From positions 1 through 64,000 of the forward strand of contig URJS01000005.1 in NCBI GenBank assembly GCA_900548205.1: a DNA stretch of 64,000 nucleotides, written 5' to 3'. Position 1 is the stretch's first letter. Each line of letters opens with the position of its first letter. The translations under genes and the position numbers were made by a program. This document shows positions 35,137-43,232 of the stretch, one piece after another. Origin of the DNA: an uncultured Roseburia sp. Lineage in GTDB: Bacteria; Bacillota; Clostridia; Lachnospirales; Lachnospiraceae. The notes under the pieces are model-generated. The model saw nothing but the letters and a program-made list of their open reading frames with translations, was not told where the DNA came from and ran no database searches.

Positions 35137-36225
35137 TTAATAATCAAGCATTTCCATGTACTTCATATACTTCACGACCATGAGCGCGATCTTAAAGGTG
35201 ATCGCATCCTCAAATACACGCAGATCAAGCCCTGTGCTCTTTTGCAGCTTATCCAGACGGTACACAAGCGTATTACGGTGAATATAAAGCTGCCTTGAGG
35301 TCTCCGAAACGTTCAGACTGTTCTCAAAGAACTTATTGATCGTCGTTAAAGTCTCCTCGTCAAAATCATCGGGAGATTTTCCGTCGAATATCTCCTTAAT
35401 GAACATCTTGCAGAGCGGGATCGGAAGCTGGTAAATCAAACGGCCGATTCCAAGCGTTGCATATGCGATGATATTCTTTTCCTCGAAAAAGATCCTGCCG
35501 ACGTCAAGCGCCATCCGCGCCTCCTTATAGGAACGTGAAACCTCCTTGATCTCATTGACAATCGTGCCATAAGCGACATGCACCTCGTGCTCGGTATCGT
35601 AGCGGAACAGATTTATGATCACCTCCGCCGTCTTGTTTAATTCCTCGTATCCTTCGTTCTCCGCAACCTCCTTGACAATAATGATATTCTTTTCATCGAC
35701 CGCCGTCACGAAATCCTTTGTCTTAGCTCCAAATGCGCCGCGCACCCGCTCCAGCTCATTGCCGTCCTTCTCGCGGTTTGTCTCAATGATAAATACAACG
35801 CGCCGCACCTCCGTATCGATATGAAGCTTCTTCGCCCGATTATAAATATCGACCAAAAGAAGATTATCCAAAAGAAGGTTCTTAATAAAGTTATCCTTAT
35901 CGAACCTCTCCTTATATGCTACCAGAAGATTTTGTATCTGGAAACTGGCAATTTTACCCACCATATAAACATCATCGCCGTCGCCGCTCGCAAGCAGAAC
36001 ATATTCCAGCTGATGCTCATCAAATACTTTAAAAAACTGGTAGCCGTTTACAAGCTGACTGTCTGCGGGCGACTCCACAAATGCCCGTGCAGCCTCAATA
36101 TGCTGATCTGCCTCCGGAAATGTTGCAGCCAGCACATTTCCCTCTACATCAATGATGCACAGGTCGATCCTTGTAATTCCCTTTAGTCCGTCAATCGTAT
36201 TTTGAAGTATTTGATTTGAAATCAT
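35137..36225 (-). CDS. CdaR/PucR-family transcriptional regulator
   Basis: 362 residues. The N-terminal domain (about 1-130, ILQNTIDGLKGITRIDL) matches the sugar-diacid recognition type seen in CdaR. The C-terminal PucR-type HTH (SLNVSETSRQLYIHRNTLVYR, about 305-325) binds DNA. ATG at 36225 follows AAAGGAG; an upstream frame to 36333 is rejected because it lacks this signal and runs through the next terminator. No sugar-diacid (garD/gudD-type) gene is adjacent, so the ligand is open. Confidence 0.88.
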   Translation of the reverse strand: MISNQILQNTIDGLKGITRIDLCIIDVEGNVLAATFPEADQHIEAARAFVESPADSQLVNGYQFFKVFDEHQLEYVLLASGDGDDVYMVGKIASFQIQNLLVAYKERFDKDNFIKNLLLDNLLLVDIYNRAKKLHIDTEVRRVVFIIETNREKDGNELERVRGAFGAKTKDFVTAVDEKNIIIVKEVAENEGYEELNKTAEVIINLFRYDTEHEVHVAYGTIVNEIKEVSRSYKEARMALDVGRIFFEEKNIIAYATLGIGRLIYQLPIPLCKMFIKEIFDGKSPDDFDEETLTTINKFFENSLNVSETSRQLYIHRNTLVYRLDKLQKSTGLDLRVFEDAITFKIALMVVKYMKYMEMLDY

Positions 36226-36283
36226 AAGCGTTGCTCCTTTTCTGTTATTAAAGATAGCTGAATCTATTTTAATGCAAAACAGC

Positions 36284-36330
36284 AAAAAAAGAAAGAGGAA
36301 ATGCACATTTTTTATGCATTTCCCCTTTCT
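36284..36330 (-). terminator. Terminator of the wecG-yitT transcript
   Basis: Arms 36291-36305 and 36315-36329 (15 bp, one mismatch) with seven T residues after it on the minus strand. It overlaps the last base of yitT. Confidence 0.88.
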
Positions 36331-37205
36331 CATCCCGAATATTCCAAAAACCCCTCGCCCAGTACCTCTCTGGCGTCAGACACAATGACAAATGCCTCCG
36401 GATCAGTTTCCGCGACAATCTCCTTTACCTGCACGATTTCTTTCTGTGAGACAACACAGTACAGCACGCATTTATCCGCCCCCGAATACATGCCCTTTGC
36501 CAAAAGTCCCGTCACTCCCCGGTCCAGCTCCTGCAAAATACGCTTCGCCACCAGCTCGTAGCGGTCCGTAATGATGAACGCCGCCTTGGAAAACTTAAAT
36601 CCCTCCATCAGCGTGTCGGAAACCTTTGTCGTGATAAAGATCGCCACAATCGCATACAATGCCGCTCGCAGCCCGAACACATACAGCCCGCACAACACGA
36701 CCATCGCATCCAGTATCTGCAAAATCTGTACAATCGAATAATGTCTCACATAATGCTGGATGATCGTCGCCACCATATCCGTACCGCCCGTCGTCGCCTT
36801 CGCAAGCAGAATCAGTCCCATGCCGATCCCGCAGATCACACCGCCGAAAACAGCCGCAAGAATATAATCCCCCTGCGTCAGATCGAGCGGCGGAAGAATA
36901 TACAGCCATGCAGACAATAAAAAGGCTCCCACCAGGGTCCTTCCGATAAAGCGCTTCCCCTTCACCTTAAACGCCACAAGAAATACCGGAATATTAAGCG
37001 CGATATTTGTCAGCCAAAGCGGGATGCCTCCCGGAATAAACGGCTCTGTCACAGCCTTGATAACGATGGCAAGACCGGAAAATCCGCCTGTAACGAGGCT
37101 GATCGGATCATAAATGCACTGTATGCTGATCGCAACAAACGCCGTACCGACAATGAGCATCAGATATTCCCGTACCCGTGATCTCCTGTAAAAAAACTTT
37201 TGCAT
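36330..37205 (-). CDS. YitT family membrane protein, copy 1
   Basis: 291 residues. About five to six membrane helices (DUF161, up to about 200) are followed by a cytoplasmic DUF2179 domain (about 205-285, KAAFIITDRYELVAKRILQEL). YitT proteins are widespread in Firmicutes; some are linked to amino-acid or other transport, but the substrate here is unknown. ATG is two bases after the wecG stop with GAGGGG upstream. A second member is at 61979-62866. Confidence 0.88.
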   Translation of the reverse strand: MQKFFYRRSRVREYLMLIVGTAFVAISIQCIYDPISLVTGGFSGLAIVIKAVTEPFIPGGIPLWLTNIALNIPVFLVAFKVKGKRFIGRTLVGAFLLSAWLYILPPLDLTQGDYILAAVFGGVICGIGMGLILLAKATTGGTDMVATIIQHYVRHYSIVQILQILDAMVVLCGLYVFGLRAALYAIVAIFITTKVSDTLMEGFKFSKAAFIITDRYELVAKRILQELDRGVTGLLAKGMYSGADKCVLYCVVSQKEIVQVKEIVAETDPEAFVIVSDAREVLGEGFLEYSG

Positions 37206-37207
37206 GC

Positions 37208-37885
37208 CTACCCCTCATGATTCTTGTACTTGTTCATACTGTTTTTCAGCCGTTCCAGATGAAGTCTGCTCTTTATAAGACTCCGGATACCGCGCCGTCC
37301 CTTCCTAGGAATTTCATGCTCCCCCGCTCCATACCAGATACTCGCACTGATCTTTTCCTTATGGTCCGCCAGAAAATGCTCCTGCTGCGGCGTCGGCAAA
37401 ACCGATACGATCACATCCGGCGCCGTCACATTCATCTCATTGATCACCGCTTCAAAATCACCTGTACAATGTTCAAGCGCATACATCCCTGTAACGATCA
37501 GCTTTGGAAACTGCTCCAAAAGCGCTTCCCGCACATCAGAAATCCGCTCCTTTGTCTCCCCAAGCAAAAAAAGGCTCTTTTTGCTGCGCTCAAGACGCTT
37601 GAAAAGCTCTATTGCAAAATCATTCTCCTTTGTCTCCTGTACCCGCTGCATCGTCACAGCCCCCGCTGCCTGAATGATCTCCTTCTCACTGATGACAGTC
37701 ATATCCATCGACGAGACGACGTCCCTGACGATCTCGTCCTCCTCCGCAAGCAGAAGCGTCCACATTGAAACAGTCTCAATCGTATTTAATATATCATTGC
37801 TCAAATAGTTGTCCACCTGAACCATCGCTTCGCGTACCGTTTGATTGTCCAGCCGGAGTCCTAAGATTTCTATTTTCTTTATCAT
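37208..37885 (-). CDS. WecG/TagA/CpsF family glycosyltransferase
   Basis: 225 residues. The family pattern is visible: ILGLRLDN at the start, EKSKKSLFLLGETKERI-like Rossmann region in the centre (RSKKSLFLLGETKERI), and DVIVSVLPTPQQEHFLADH near 155-175. Members transfer an N-acetylmannosamine-type sugar to lipid-linked N-acetylglucosamine in teichoic acid or capsule synthesis. The protein is slightly shorter than typical and the usual GxPxQExW motif reads LPTPQQEHF, so activity should be viewed with care. No other teichoic acid genes are adjacent. Confidence 0.78.
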   Translation of the reverse strand: MIKKIEILGLRLDNQTVREAMVQVDNYLSNDILNTIETVSMWTLLLAEEDEIVRDVVSSMDMTVISEKEIIQAAGAVTMQRVQETKENDFAIELFKRLERSKKSLFLLGETKERISDVREALLEQFPKLIVTGMYALEHCTGDFEAVINEMNVTAPDVIVSVLPTPQQEHFLADHKEKISASIWYGAGEHEIPRKGRRGIRSLIKSRLHLERLKNSMNKYKNHEG

Positions 37886-37923
37886 AACACTCCCGTATTG
37901 TTTTTATTCAGATATACAGAGAC

Positions 37924-37952
37924 AGTATAACAAAACTGCTCTTACATTTCAA
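37924..37952 (-). promoter_or_regulatory. Promoter of wecG-yitT
   Basis: -35 TTGAAA (37947-37952), 17-bp spacer, -10 TATACT (37924-37929) on the minus strand. Confidence 0.7.
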
Positions 37953-38150
37953 GATTCTTCCCAAAGAGCCACACGACGCAAAATTTTTCTGAATTGCCAG
38001 ATATTTCCGCACTTATTTTTCTGTTTTTTCAAAGTTAAAATGTCAATCCTTTTCTTTGTTTTTTTCCTGATTCTGTTAAGTTTATAATTTGTGTACAAAA
38101 CAGACATTCGATTTCTGGACTGTAAAAACTCTCATTTCCACCTTTTTTTC

Positions 38151-38221
38151 TGTGGATAATGTGTATAACTTCGTGTATAACTCCATTTTTTCCATTTTTC
38201 CGCATTTTTGAATGTGGATAA
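38151..38221 (+). promoter_or_regulatory. DnaA-box cluster
   Basis: Four same-direction sites: TGTGGATAA (38151-38159), TGTGTATAA (38160-38168), CGTGTATAA (38172-38180, one mismatch) and TGTGGATAA (38213-38221). Three fit the TTATNCACA consensus in reverse complement. dnaA and dnaN are absent and gene direction does not switch here, so this is unlikely to be oriC. Confidence 0.65.
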
Positions 38222-38333
38222 CTTTTTGATCTATGACCGCTTTTTGTTCACTTTTTTCTGTGGAACTTTCTCATTTTGTGCATCTTGCTAAGTTTATAAA
38301 AAATACACGCGCTACAGACACTCTTATAACCGC

Positions 38334-38379
38334 AAAAAGGGAGAGACACAGCCATTCTTGGCTGTGTCTCTCCCTTTTT
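38334..38379. terminator. Bidirectional terminator behind the NlpC/P60 gene
   Basis: A 16-bp perfect stem (38339-38354 with 38359-38374), loop TTCT, five A residues before and five T residues after, so it works on either strand. Confidence 0.92.
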
Positions 38380-38390
38380 CGCTTCTTCTA

Positions 38391-39647
38391 TTAGAAAATT
38401 CTTCTTACGCAAATCGGTGTACGGTAATTTACATTTGAATAGGTAATACCGCTCGACGGTGTGCTTGCATGCACGATAGAACCATTGCCCGCATAGATAC
38501 CTACATGACCGCTGTAGCATACAATGTCACCTGGCTGTGCCTCTGAAAGGCTTACCTCATAGCCCACGCTTCTCATTGCACTGGAGGAATGCGGCAGTCC
38601 GATTCCAAATGCGCCGTATACGCTCATGACAAAGCCTGAACAATCTGCGCCATTGGTAAGGCTCGTGCCTCCATATACATACGGATTTCCGACAAACTGG
38701 CTTGCATGATTTACAACTGCCTGACCATTAGAGCTCGTCGGAGGCGTGTAGGACTGCTGACCGCCTGAGGATTCCTGTTTCTTGGAGGCAGCCGCCTCAT
38801 TCTTCCTTCTCGCTGCAGCAGCTGCTGCAGCTGCCTGCTGGCGCTCCTGCTCCTCCTTTGCAAGACGGGCTGCTTCTTCCTCCTTTGACTCTGCCTGCAC
38901 AAACTCTGTCGTCAGCGTCACATAATCAGTAGAAACATAACCCTCGCCTTCTGCCGTTGTAACCTTTATCCAGCCCGGCATAGACTCGTCTAATACAACA
39001 AGGTCGTCCTCGATCGGCACCATCGTCAACACGCTGGACTCTGTCGTCGGCTCTGTACGAACATAAAGCGTCGTCGTTGTAACCTTTGCATAACGTGTGC
39101 TGACAGACTTTGCCAGCTCCTCATTTCCGGCTACTACATATTCACACTTCACATATCCGGACACATTTCCTGAATTGATCTTGTACCATCCGTCTGCCGT
39201 CGTCTCTAAAATCGTTGCGGCAGAATTATTATAAAGCTTGCCCACTACCTCACTCTCTGTCGTTGGCTCTGTGCGGACATTCACATAATTATCCACCTGT
39301 GCGATCGCAATATCTGCATATTCTGACTTCGGCGCTTCCGGTTCTTCCAGAACCTCCGGCATCTCCTGCTGCACGCCCTCCTCTGCCGTTACGACCGGAG
39401 CCTCATTCTCGCTTACCGGAGCCGCCTGCTGCGCTGCCGCCTGCACCGCTGTCTCATTACTCTCCACCAGATAATCCGATACCTTAAGGGAAATTCCTGC
39501 TGTCGGCACTCCCTTTCCTACCGCAGACGCAATCGCTGCCGTCGATGCGCCCGCCACCGGTGCGCCATATATAATAGATACGGGATCATTCAACAATAAT
39601 GCTCCCACTAAAACCAAGCCTGCTGCTTTCCATACTCTCTGTTCCAT
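38391..39647 (-). CDS. SH3-domain NlpC/P60 cell-wall hydrolase
   Basis: 418 residues. A signal peptide (1-28) is followed by two bacterial SH3 domains (about 110-170 and 185-250, each with the YVNVRTEPTTESEV type of start), an Ala/Glu/Lys-rich linker, and an NlpC/P60 endopeptidase domain (306-418). The predicted catalytic triad is Cys336, His381 and His393. It should cut peptide stems of peptidoglycan outside the cell. It has a consensus sigmaA promoter and a WalR-like box in the leader, which fits control by the WalRK cell-wall system. Confidence 0.93.
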   Translation of the reverse strand: MEQRVWKAAGLVLVGALLLNDPVSIIYGAPVAGASTAAIASAVGKGVPTAGISLKVSDYLVESNETAVQAAAQQAAPVSENEAPVVTAEEGVQQEMPEVLEEPEAPKSEYADIAIAQVDNYVNVRTEPTTESEVVGKLYNNSAATILETTADGWYKINSGNVSGYVKCEYVVAGNEELAKSVSTRYAKVTTTTLYVRTEPTTESSVLTMVPIEDDLVVLDESMPGWIKVTTAEGEGYVSTDYVTLTTEFVQAESKEEEAARLAKEEQERQQAAAAAAAARRKNEAAASKKQESSGGQQSYTPPTSSNGQAVVNHASQFVGNPYVYGGTSLTNGADCSGFVMSVYGAFGIGLPHSSSAMRSVGYEVSLSEAQPGDIVCYSGHVGIYAGNGSIVHASTPSSGITYSNVNYRTPICVRRIF

Positions 39648-39672
39648 GCTTCCTCCGACAAACCGAAAACTT

Positions 39673-39689
39673 ATTACAAATTTGTTACA
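39673..39689 (-). promoter_or_regulatory. WalR-like operator in the NlpC/P60 leader
   Basis: Minus strand: TGTAAC-N5-TGTAAT, agreeing with the WalR consensus TGTWAH-N5-TGTWAH. A third TGTAAT lies at 39693-39698. It sits downstream of the -10, a position expected to repress. Confidence 0.5.
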
Positions 39690-39703
39690 TTTATTACAGA
39701 GGT

Positions 39704-39732
39704 ATTATAGCAAAGGGAGGTTTCCATGTCAA
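39704..39732 (-). promoter_or_regulatory. Consensus sigmaA promoter of the NlpC/P60 gene
   Basis: -35 TTGACA (39727-39732), 17-bp spacer, -10 TATAAT (39704-39709): a full match to consensus. Confidence 0.88.
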
Positions 39733-39787
39733 CCATGATTTGACAAGATTTCCATTATTCACAAGTTATTCATAAATGCATGCGCTT

Positions 39788-40702
39788 CTATGAAAGGCTG
39801 TTCAGATAATGCTCCACGGAGGTCACTGCATTTGCGCCGTCCGCCGCCGCCGTAATGACCTGACGCAGCTGCTTTGTCCGCACGTCTCCCGCTGCGAACA
39901 CGCCCGGAATGCTTGTATTTCCCTCCTCACCGGCACAGATATAGCCGCTCTTGTCCAATTCCATCATTCCCCGAAACAGCTCTGTATTCGGCTGTATGCC
40001 GACTGCCACAAATACGCCCTGCACGGAAAGACTGTACGTTTCACCGGTCACCCTATTTTGGAGCGCAAGCGCTTCCACTTTCCCGTCACCCGCAACTTCT
40101 TCTGCAACCGTATTCCAGATAATCTCAATATTCTCTGCCGCAAATACCTTCTCCTGCAAAGATTTTGCCCCGCGAAATTCATCCCGTCGGTGGATCAGAT
40201 AAACCTTACTGCTGATCCTCGATAAAAACAGTGCATCCTCCAACGCCACATCGCCGCCGCCGATCACTGCGACCTCCTTCCCGCGGAAAAATGCCCCGTC
40301 ACAAGTAGCACAGTAGGAAACGCCCGCTCCAAGCAATTCCTCCTCACCAGGAACACCAAGCTTCCTGTGCGTAGCTCCTGTTGCAAGGATAACCGTTTTT
40401 CCTTCATAGACCGCATCTTCTGTCACGACGCGCTTTACATCCCCTGACAGCGCAACCTCCTTTACCTCTGCGGTAATGATTTCAGCTCCCATCGCATCTG
40501 CATGGGAACGAAGCTTAAACGCCAGCTCAAAGCCGCCTACGCCCTGCAGCCCCGGATAATTGTCCACATCCGTAGTATTAATGATCTGGCCGCCGCTCAA
40601 CGGCTGCTTTTCAATAACTAAAAGAGACAGCCTCGCCCTCTCCCCGTAAATTGCCGCAGCAAGTCCGGCCGGACCGCTTCCTATTATAATAATATCATAC
40701 AT
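39788..40702 (-). CDS. trxB: Thioredoxin reductase
   Basis: 304 residues. FAD-binding GSGPAGLAAAIYGER is at the N-terminus, redox-active CATCDG at 131-136 (Cys131/Cys134), NADPH-binding GGGDVALEDALFL near 150, and a C-terminal FAD segment GVFAAGDVRTK. It reduces thioredoxin with NADPH. Length is typical. ATG follows AAGGAGGAAG. No trxA is adjacent; the TlpA-like gene at the window end is a separate extracytoplasmic thioredoxin. Confidence 0.95.
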   Translation of the reverse strand: MYDIIIIGSGPAGLAAAIYGERARLSLLVIEKQPLSGGQIINTTDVDNYPGLQGVGGFELAFKLRSHADAMGAEIITAEVKEVALSGDVKRVVTEDAVYEGKTVILATGATHRKLGVPGEEELLGAGVSYCATCDGAFFRGKEVAVIGGGDVALEDALFLSRISSKVYLIHRRDEFRGAKSLQEKVFAAENIEIIWNTVAEEVAGDGKVEALALQNRVTGETYSLSVQGVFVAVGIQPNTELFRGMMELDKSGYICAGEEGNTSIPGVFAAGDVRTKQLRQVITAAADGANAVTSVEHYLNSLS

Positions 40703-40780
40703 ATGTTCTTCCTCCTTGTTCTGTTATTGTAATATAATTGCTTTTGCTTCTCTGTAACTTAGTTCCATTAATTTCTTTGC

Positions 40781-40809
40781 TTGTCAGCCACAGGCTTTTA
40801 TGTCATAAT
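40781..40809 (+). promoter_or_regulatory. Promoter of the YjfB-like gene
   Basis: -35 TTGTCA (40781-40786), 17-bp spacer, -10 CATAAT (40804-40809), 31 bp before the start codon. Confidence 0.55.
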
Positions 40810-40840
40810 GTAGCTATCACAAAAGAAAGGTGGGATTTTT

Positions 40841-41053
40841 ATGGATTTCTCTACAATCGACGCAGCATTGAGCACAATGACTTCTTATGATACTGCTTCA
40901 TCAGTCAGCTCTTTAAGCCTTGCCTATGCAGTCGGCACTGAGGTACTCAGCCAGTCGCTTGATCTGACAGAGACTATGGGAGCTTCTATGATCCAGATGA
41001 TGGAGCGCTCCGTAACGCCGGCGGTTGGCGGCAATATTGACCTCTATCTCTAA
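40841..41053 (+). CDS. YjfB-like putative motility protein
   Basis: 70 residues without signal or membrane segment. The arrangement (IDAALSTM near the start, a Val/Gly/Thr-Glu stretch, MMERSVTPAVGGNIDLYL at the end) fits the YjfB family (PF14070), small proteins linked to motility regulons in Bacillus. No flagellar genes are in this window. ATG follows AAAGGTGGG. A short hairpin of the composite repeat family and a terminator follow. Confidence 0.75.
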   Translation: MDFSTIDAALSTMTSYDTASSVSSLSLAYAVGTEVLSQSLDLTETMGASMIQMMERSVTPAVGGNIDLYL

Positions 41054-41069
41054 AACAGATCGGTGCACT

Positions 41070-41110
41070 CTTTATTTTATAGGAGATCTTTGGTTTCCTA
41101 TAAAATAAAG
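41070..41110. repeat. Short copy D of the repeat hairpin
   Basis: Perfect 14-bp arms CTTTATTTTATAGG (41070-41083) and CCTATAAAATAAAG (41097-41110). This is the terminal hairpin of copies A and B without the G+C-rich modules, again beside a terminator. Confidence 0.7.
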
Positions 41111-41160
41111 AAACCCGCAATCAGGCATCCTATCGAATACTTCCCGAACGCGGATTTTTT
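41111..41160. terminator. Probable terminator between the YjfB-like gene and ridA
   Basis: AAACCCGC (41111-41118) pairs with GCGGATTT (41150-41157) with one mismatch. The loop is long and a T-run follows on the plus strand. On the minus strand it serves ridA less well. Confidence 0.45.
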
Positions 41161-41173
41161 ATTCTTGCTCTTA

Positions 41174-41551
41174 TTACCCCCTGACTGCGACTGCCTCAAT
41201 TTCAATCATAACATCTTTTGGCAGACGTGCGACCTCTACGCAGCTTCTCGCCGGATAATCTCCCTCAAAAAATGTCTGATACACCTCATTGATCGCGCCA
41301 AAATCATCCATTTCTTTGATAAATACCGTTGTCTTAACAACCTTTGACAGACTGCTTCCCGCCGCCTCCAGTAAATTTGACAGATTCTCTAATGCCTGCT
41401 TTGCCTGTGCCGCAGAACCCTCCGGAATCTCTCCCGTTTCCGGTATGACCGGAATCACTCCCGAGGTATATACCATTCCGTTTACCTCGATCGCCTGCGA
41501 ATATGGTCCGATTGCTGCCGGCGCTTTTTCTGTACTGATTACCTTCTTCAT
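41174..41551 (-). CDS. ridA: RidA family enamine/imine deaminase
   Basis: 125 residues of the YjgF/YER057c/UK114 family. Its signature is near the end, with the conserved Arg and Glu in ARSCVEVARLPKDVMIEIEAVA. RidA removes reactive enamine/imine intermediates formed by PLP enzymes such as threonine dehydratase. Length is typical. It lies 52 bp after cvfB on the same strand. Confidence 0.93.
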   Translation of the reverse strand: MKKVISTEKAPAAIGPYSQAIEVNGMVYTSGVIPVIPETGEIPEGSAAQAKQALENLSNLLEAAGSSLSKVVKTTVFIKEMDDFGAINEVYQTFFEGDYPARSCVEVARLPKDVMIEIEAVAVRG

Positions 41552-41603
41552 TTCTCAAGCCCTCGCTTTTCTTATTTGATGCAGATCATCCCAACGCTCT
41601 GCC

Positions 41604-42449
41604 CTATAATTTGCGGATCGCACGTTCCGTGATCTCTATGCGCCTTTCCCGATAAAGTCTTCCGACTGCACGCTTAAATGCATTCTTGCTCAGCCCTGTC
41701 TCTCTTTTGATAACCTCCGGCGAAGCTTTATCTGTAAAGGGAAGAACTCCCGCAAATTCTTCTATCACTTCCATCACCTTCTCTGCATCCGCCTCCATCT
41801 GCAGATAAGCCTTTTCCCGCAATGTTAAATCAAGCTTTCCGTCCGGCTTCACACCAAGCACCTTCGCCTCTATGACATCGCCGATATGAAGTCTGCTGCA
41901 GTCCTCATGCGCCGGGATCATTGCCGAATAGCAGTCATCCACCGCCACAAAGGTACCGAAGTCATGCCCAAACTCATAGATCCTGCCATTCACCACATCC
42001 CCCTTTTGATAAGGAGAATCCAGCCGAAGCAGCCCATAGAGCTTCTTCATACTCGCACACAACCTGCTGCTTTTATCAATATAAAGCGTCACCAGCACCT
42101 CATCGCCCGCCTCTATGCGTGCGGTCATTTCTTTATAGGGAAGGAACAGATCCTTTTCCAGACCCCAGTCAAGAAATGCACCGATCTTTCCGACCTCAAG
42201 CACCTTAAGAACCCCAAGCGTTCCAAGCGTCAGCTTCGGACGGTTTGTTGTCGCGATCAGGCGGTCTTTGGAATCCTTATAAAGGAATACCTCAAGCTCG
42301 TCTCCTATAGCGGCTTCCTTTGGCACCTGACGAAACGGCAGCAGCACGCGCTGCTCCGCCCCCTCCTGTTCTGCCAAATACACGCCAAATTCTACTTTTT
42401 TAATGATCCTTAACTTCTGATATTCTCCCAGCCTCACTTTTGCCTCCAT
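41604..42449 (-). CDS. cvfB: CvfB-like S1-domain RNA-binding protein
   Basis: 281 residues with several S1-like OB-fold units (GEYQKLRIIKKVEFGVYL near the start, GVLKVLEVGKIGAFLDWGLEKDLFLP near 85, DVIEAKVLGVKPDGKLDLTLR near 195) and a C-terminal winged-helix region. Homologues include S. aureus CvfB and B. subtilis YitL. The start is ambiguous: ATG at 42449, or GTG at 42437 which has GGAGG five bases upstream. Either overlaps the thioesterase gene by 38-50 bp, so the two are coupled. Confidence 0.9.
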   Translation of the reverse strand: MEAKVRLGEYQKLRIIKKVEFGVYLAEQEGAEQRVLLPFRQVPKEAAIGDELEVFLYKDSKDRLIATTNRPKLTLGTLGVLKVLEVGKIGAFLDWGLEKDLFLPYKEMTARIEAGDEVLVTLYIDKSSRLCASMKKLYGLLRLDSPYQKGDVVNGRIYEFGHDFGTFVAVDDCYSAMIPAHEDCSRLHIGDVIEAKVLGVKPDGKLDLTLREKAYLQMEADAEKVMEVIEEFAGVLPFTDKASPEVIKRETGLSKNAFKRAVGRLYRERRIEITERAIRKL

Positions 42450-43167
42450 GCCCGCCGTCTTTTACAAACTGCACTACTGCATACGGCCGCTGCTTCTCAT
42501 TCGCCAATACGACAGTCCTGCTTCCTTGTTCCTCAGTAACAACCGGATACAGGCGATCGCCAAGCATCGCTGAGCGCTTGTACTCCACTCTTAAGCCGCT
42601 TACCTCGTAATCCTGCGGCAGATATTCCAGCGCAGCTTCTATATAACGCTCATTGTTCATATGCCCATTCGTATCGATCCAAGCATGCGCGACACGCAAG
42701 GGCTCTTTTTCCTCTCCGCCCTCCGGCAAAATGATCTTCCTCTCGCTCCAATCTCCCGAAAGAGGCTCGCCCAGCACATCTTCATAGGCTTTGCAGATCC
42801 CCTCCGCAATACGCGCCGGACGCATGGTCTTTGCATCCAGAAAGACCCACACTGAATTTGCCCGCACAAGAGGCTCGCCCTGTGCACTCTCCAGCAAAAA
42901 ATTTCGGTACCCGCAGAAGCCCCGAAAAGCGTAGGGCCATGTCTTTACGCAAATTTCCTCTCCGAATATCGGTTTGCGTACAAGCTGCACCTCCCAGGAG
43001 GAGATCACCCATGCCGCATGGATTTTTGTCAGATAATCGACGCCCACACCAAACTGTTCCGACTGGAACGAGCAGCAATCCTGCATATAATTAAAAAGCG
43101 CCGGCAAGGTCAGCCTCCTGTGACTGTCCACCTCGCTGTATCTTACTCTGCTCTCAAACTGATACAT
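42400..43167 (-). CDS. Acyl-ACP thioesterase family protein
   Basis: 255 residues with two hot-dog-fold halves. The first starts YQFESRVRYSEVDSHRRLTLPALFNYMQD; the second contains WIDTNGHMNNERYIEAALEYL with the conserved Asn/His region. Family members (PF01643) release fatty acids from acyl carrier protein; in anaerobes many sit outside the fab cluster. The substrate chain length cannot be read. It lies 65 bp behind fprA. Confidence 0.88.
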   Translation of the reverse strand: MYQFESRVRYSEVDSHRRLTLPALFNYMQDCCSFQSEQFGVGVDYLTKIHAAWVISSWEVQLVRKPIFGEEICVKTWPYAFRGFCGYRNFLLESAQGEPLVRANSVWVFLDAKTMRPARIAEGICKAYEDVLGEPLSGDWSERKIILPEGGEEKEPLRVAHAWIDTNGHMNNERYIEAALEYLPQDYEVSGLRVEYKRSAMLGDRLYPVVTEEQGSRTVVLANEKQRPYAVVQFVKDGGHGGKSEAGRISEVKDH

Positions 43168-43232
43168 GCCTCACCCTCCAGACCTGCCGCTTCTATGGCT
43201 CCTCCGCTTGTGCCCTCCACTGTCAGAGACGC

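Larger units (their letters stand above)
37886..38390. other. 505-bp gap with promoter, DnaA-box cluster and terminator
   Basis: This A/T-rich gap contains the wecG promoter (37924-37952), two copies of a TAAGTTTATAA motif (38074-38087 and 38286-38299) flanking a DnaA-box cluster (38151-38221), and the NlpC/P60 gene terminator (38334-38379). No gene was found in it. Confidence 0.7.

Noticed and set aside
38151..38221. DnaA-box cluster as the chromosomal origin
   Set aside because: No dnaA, dnaN, recF or gyrB is nearby and gene direction does not change around it.
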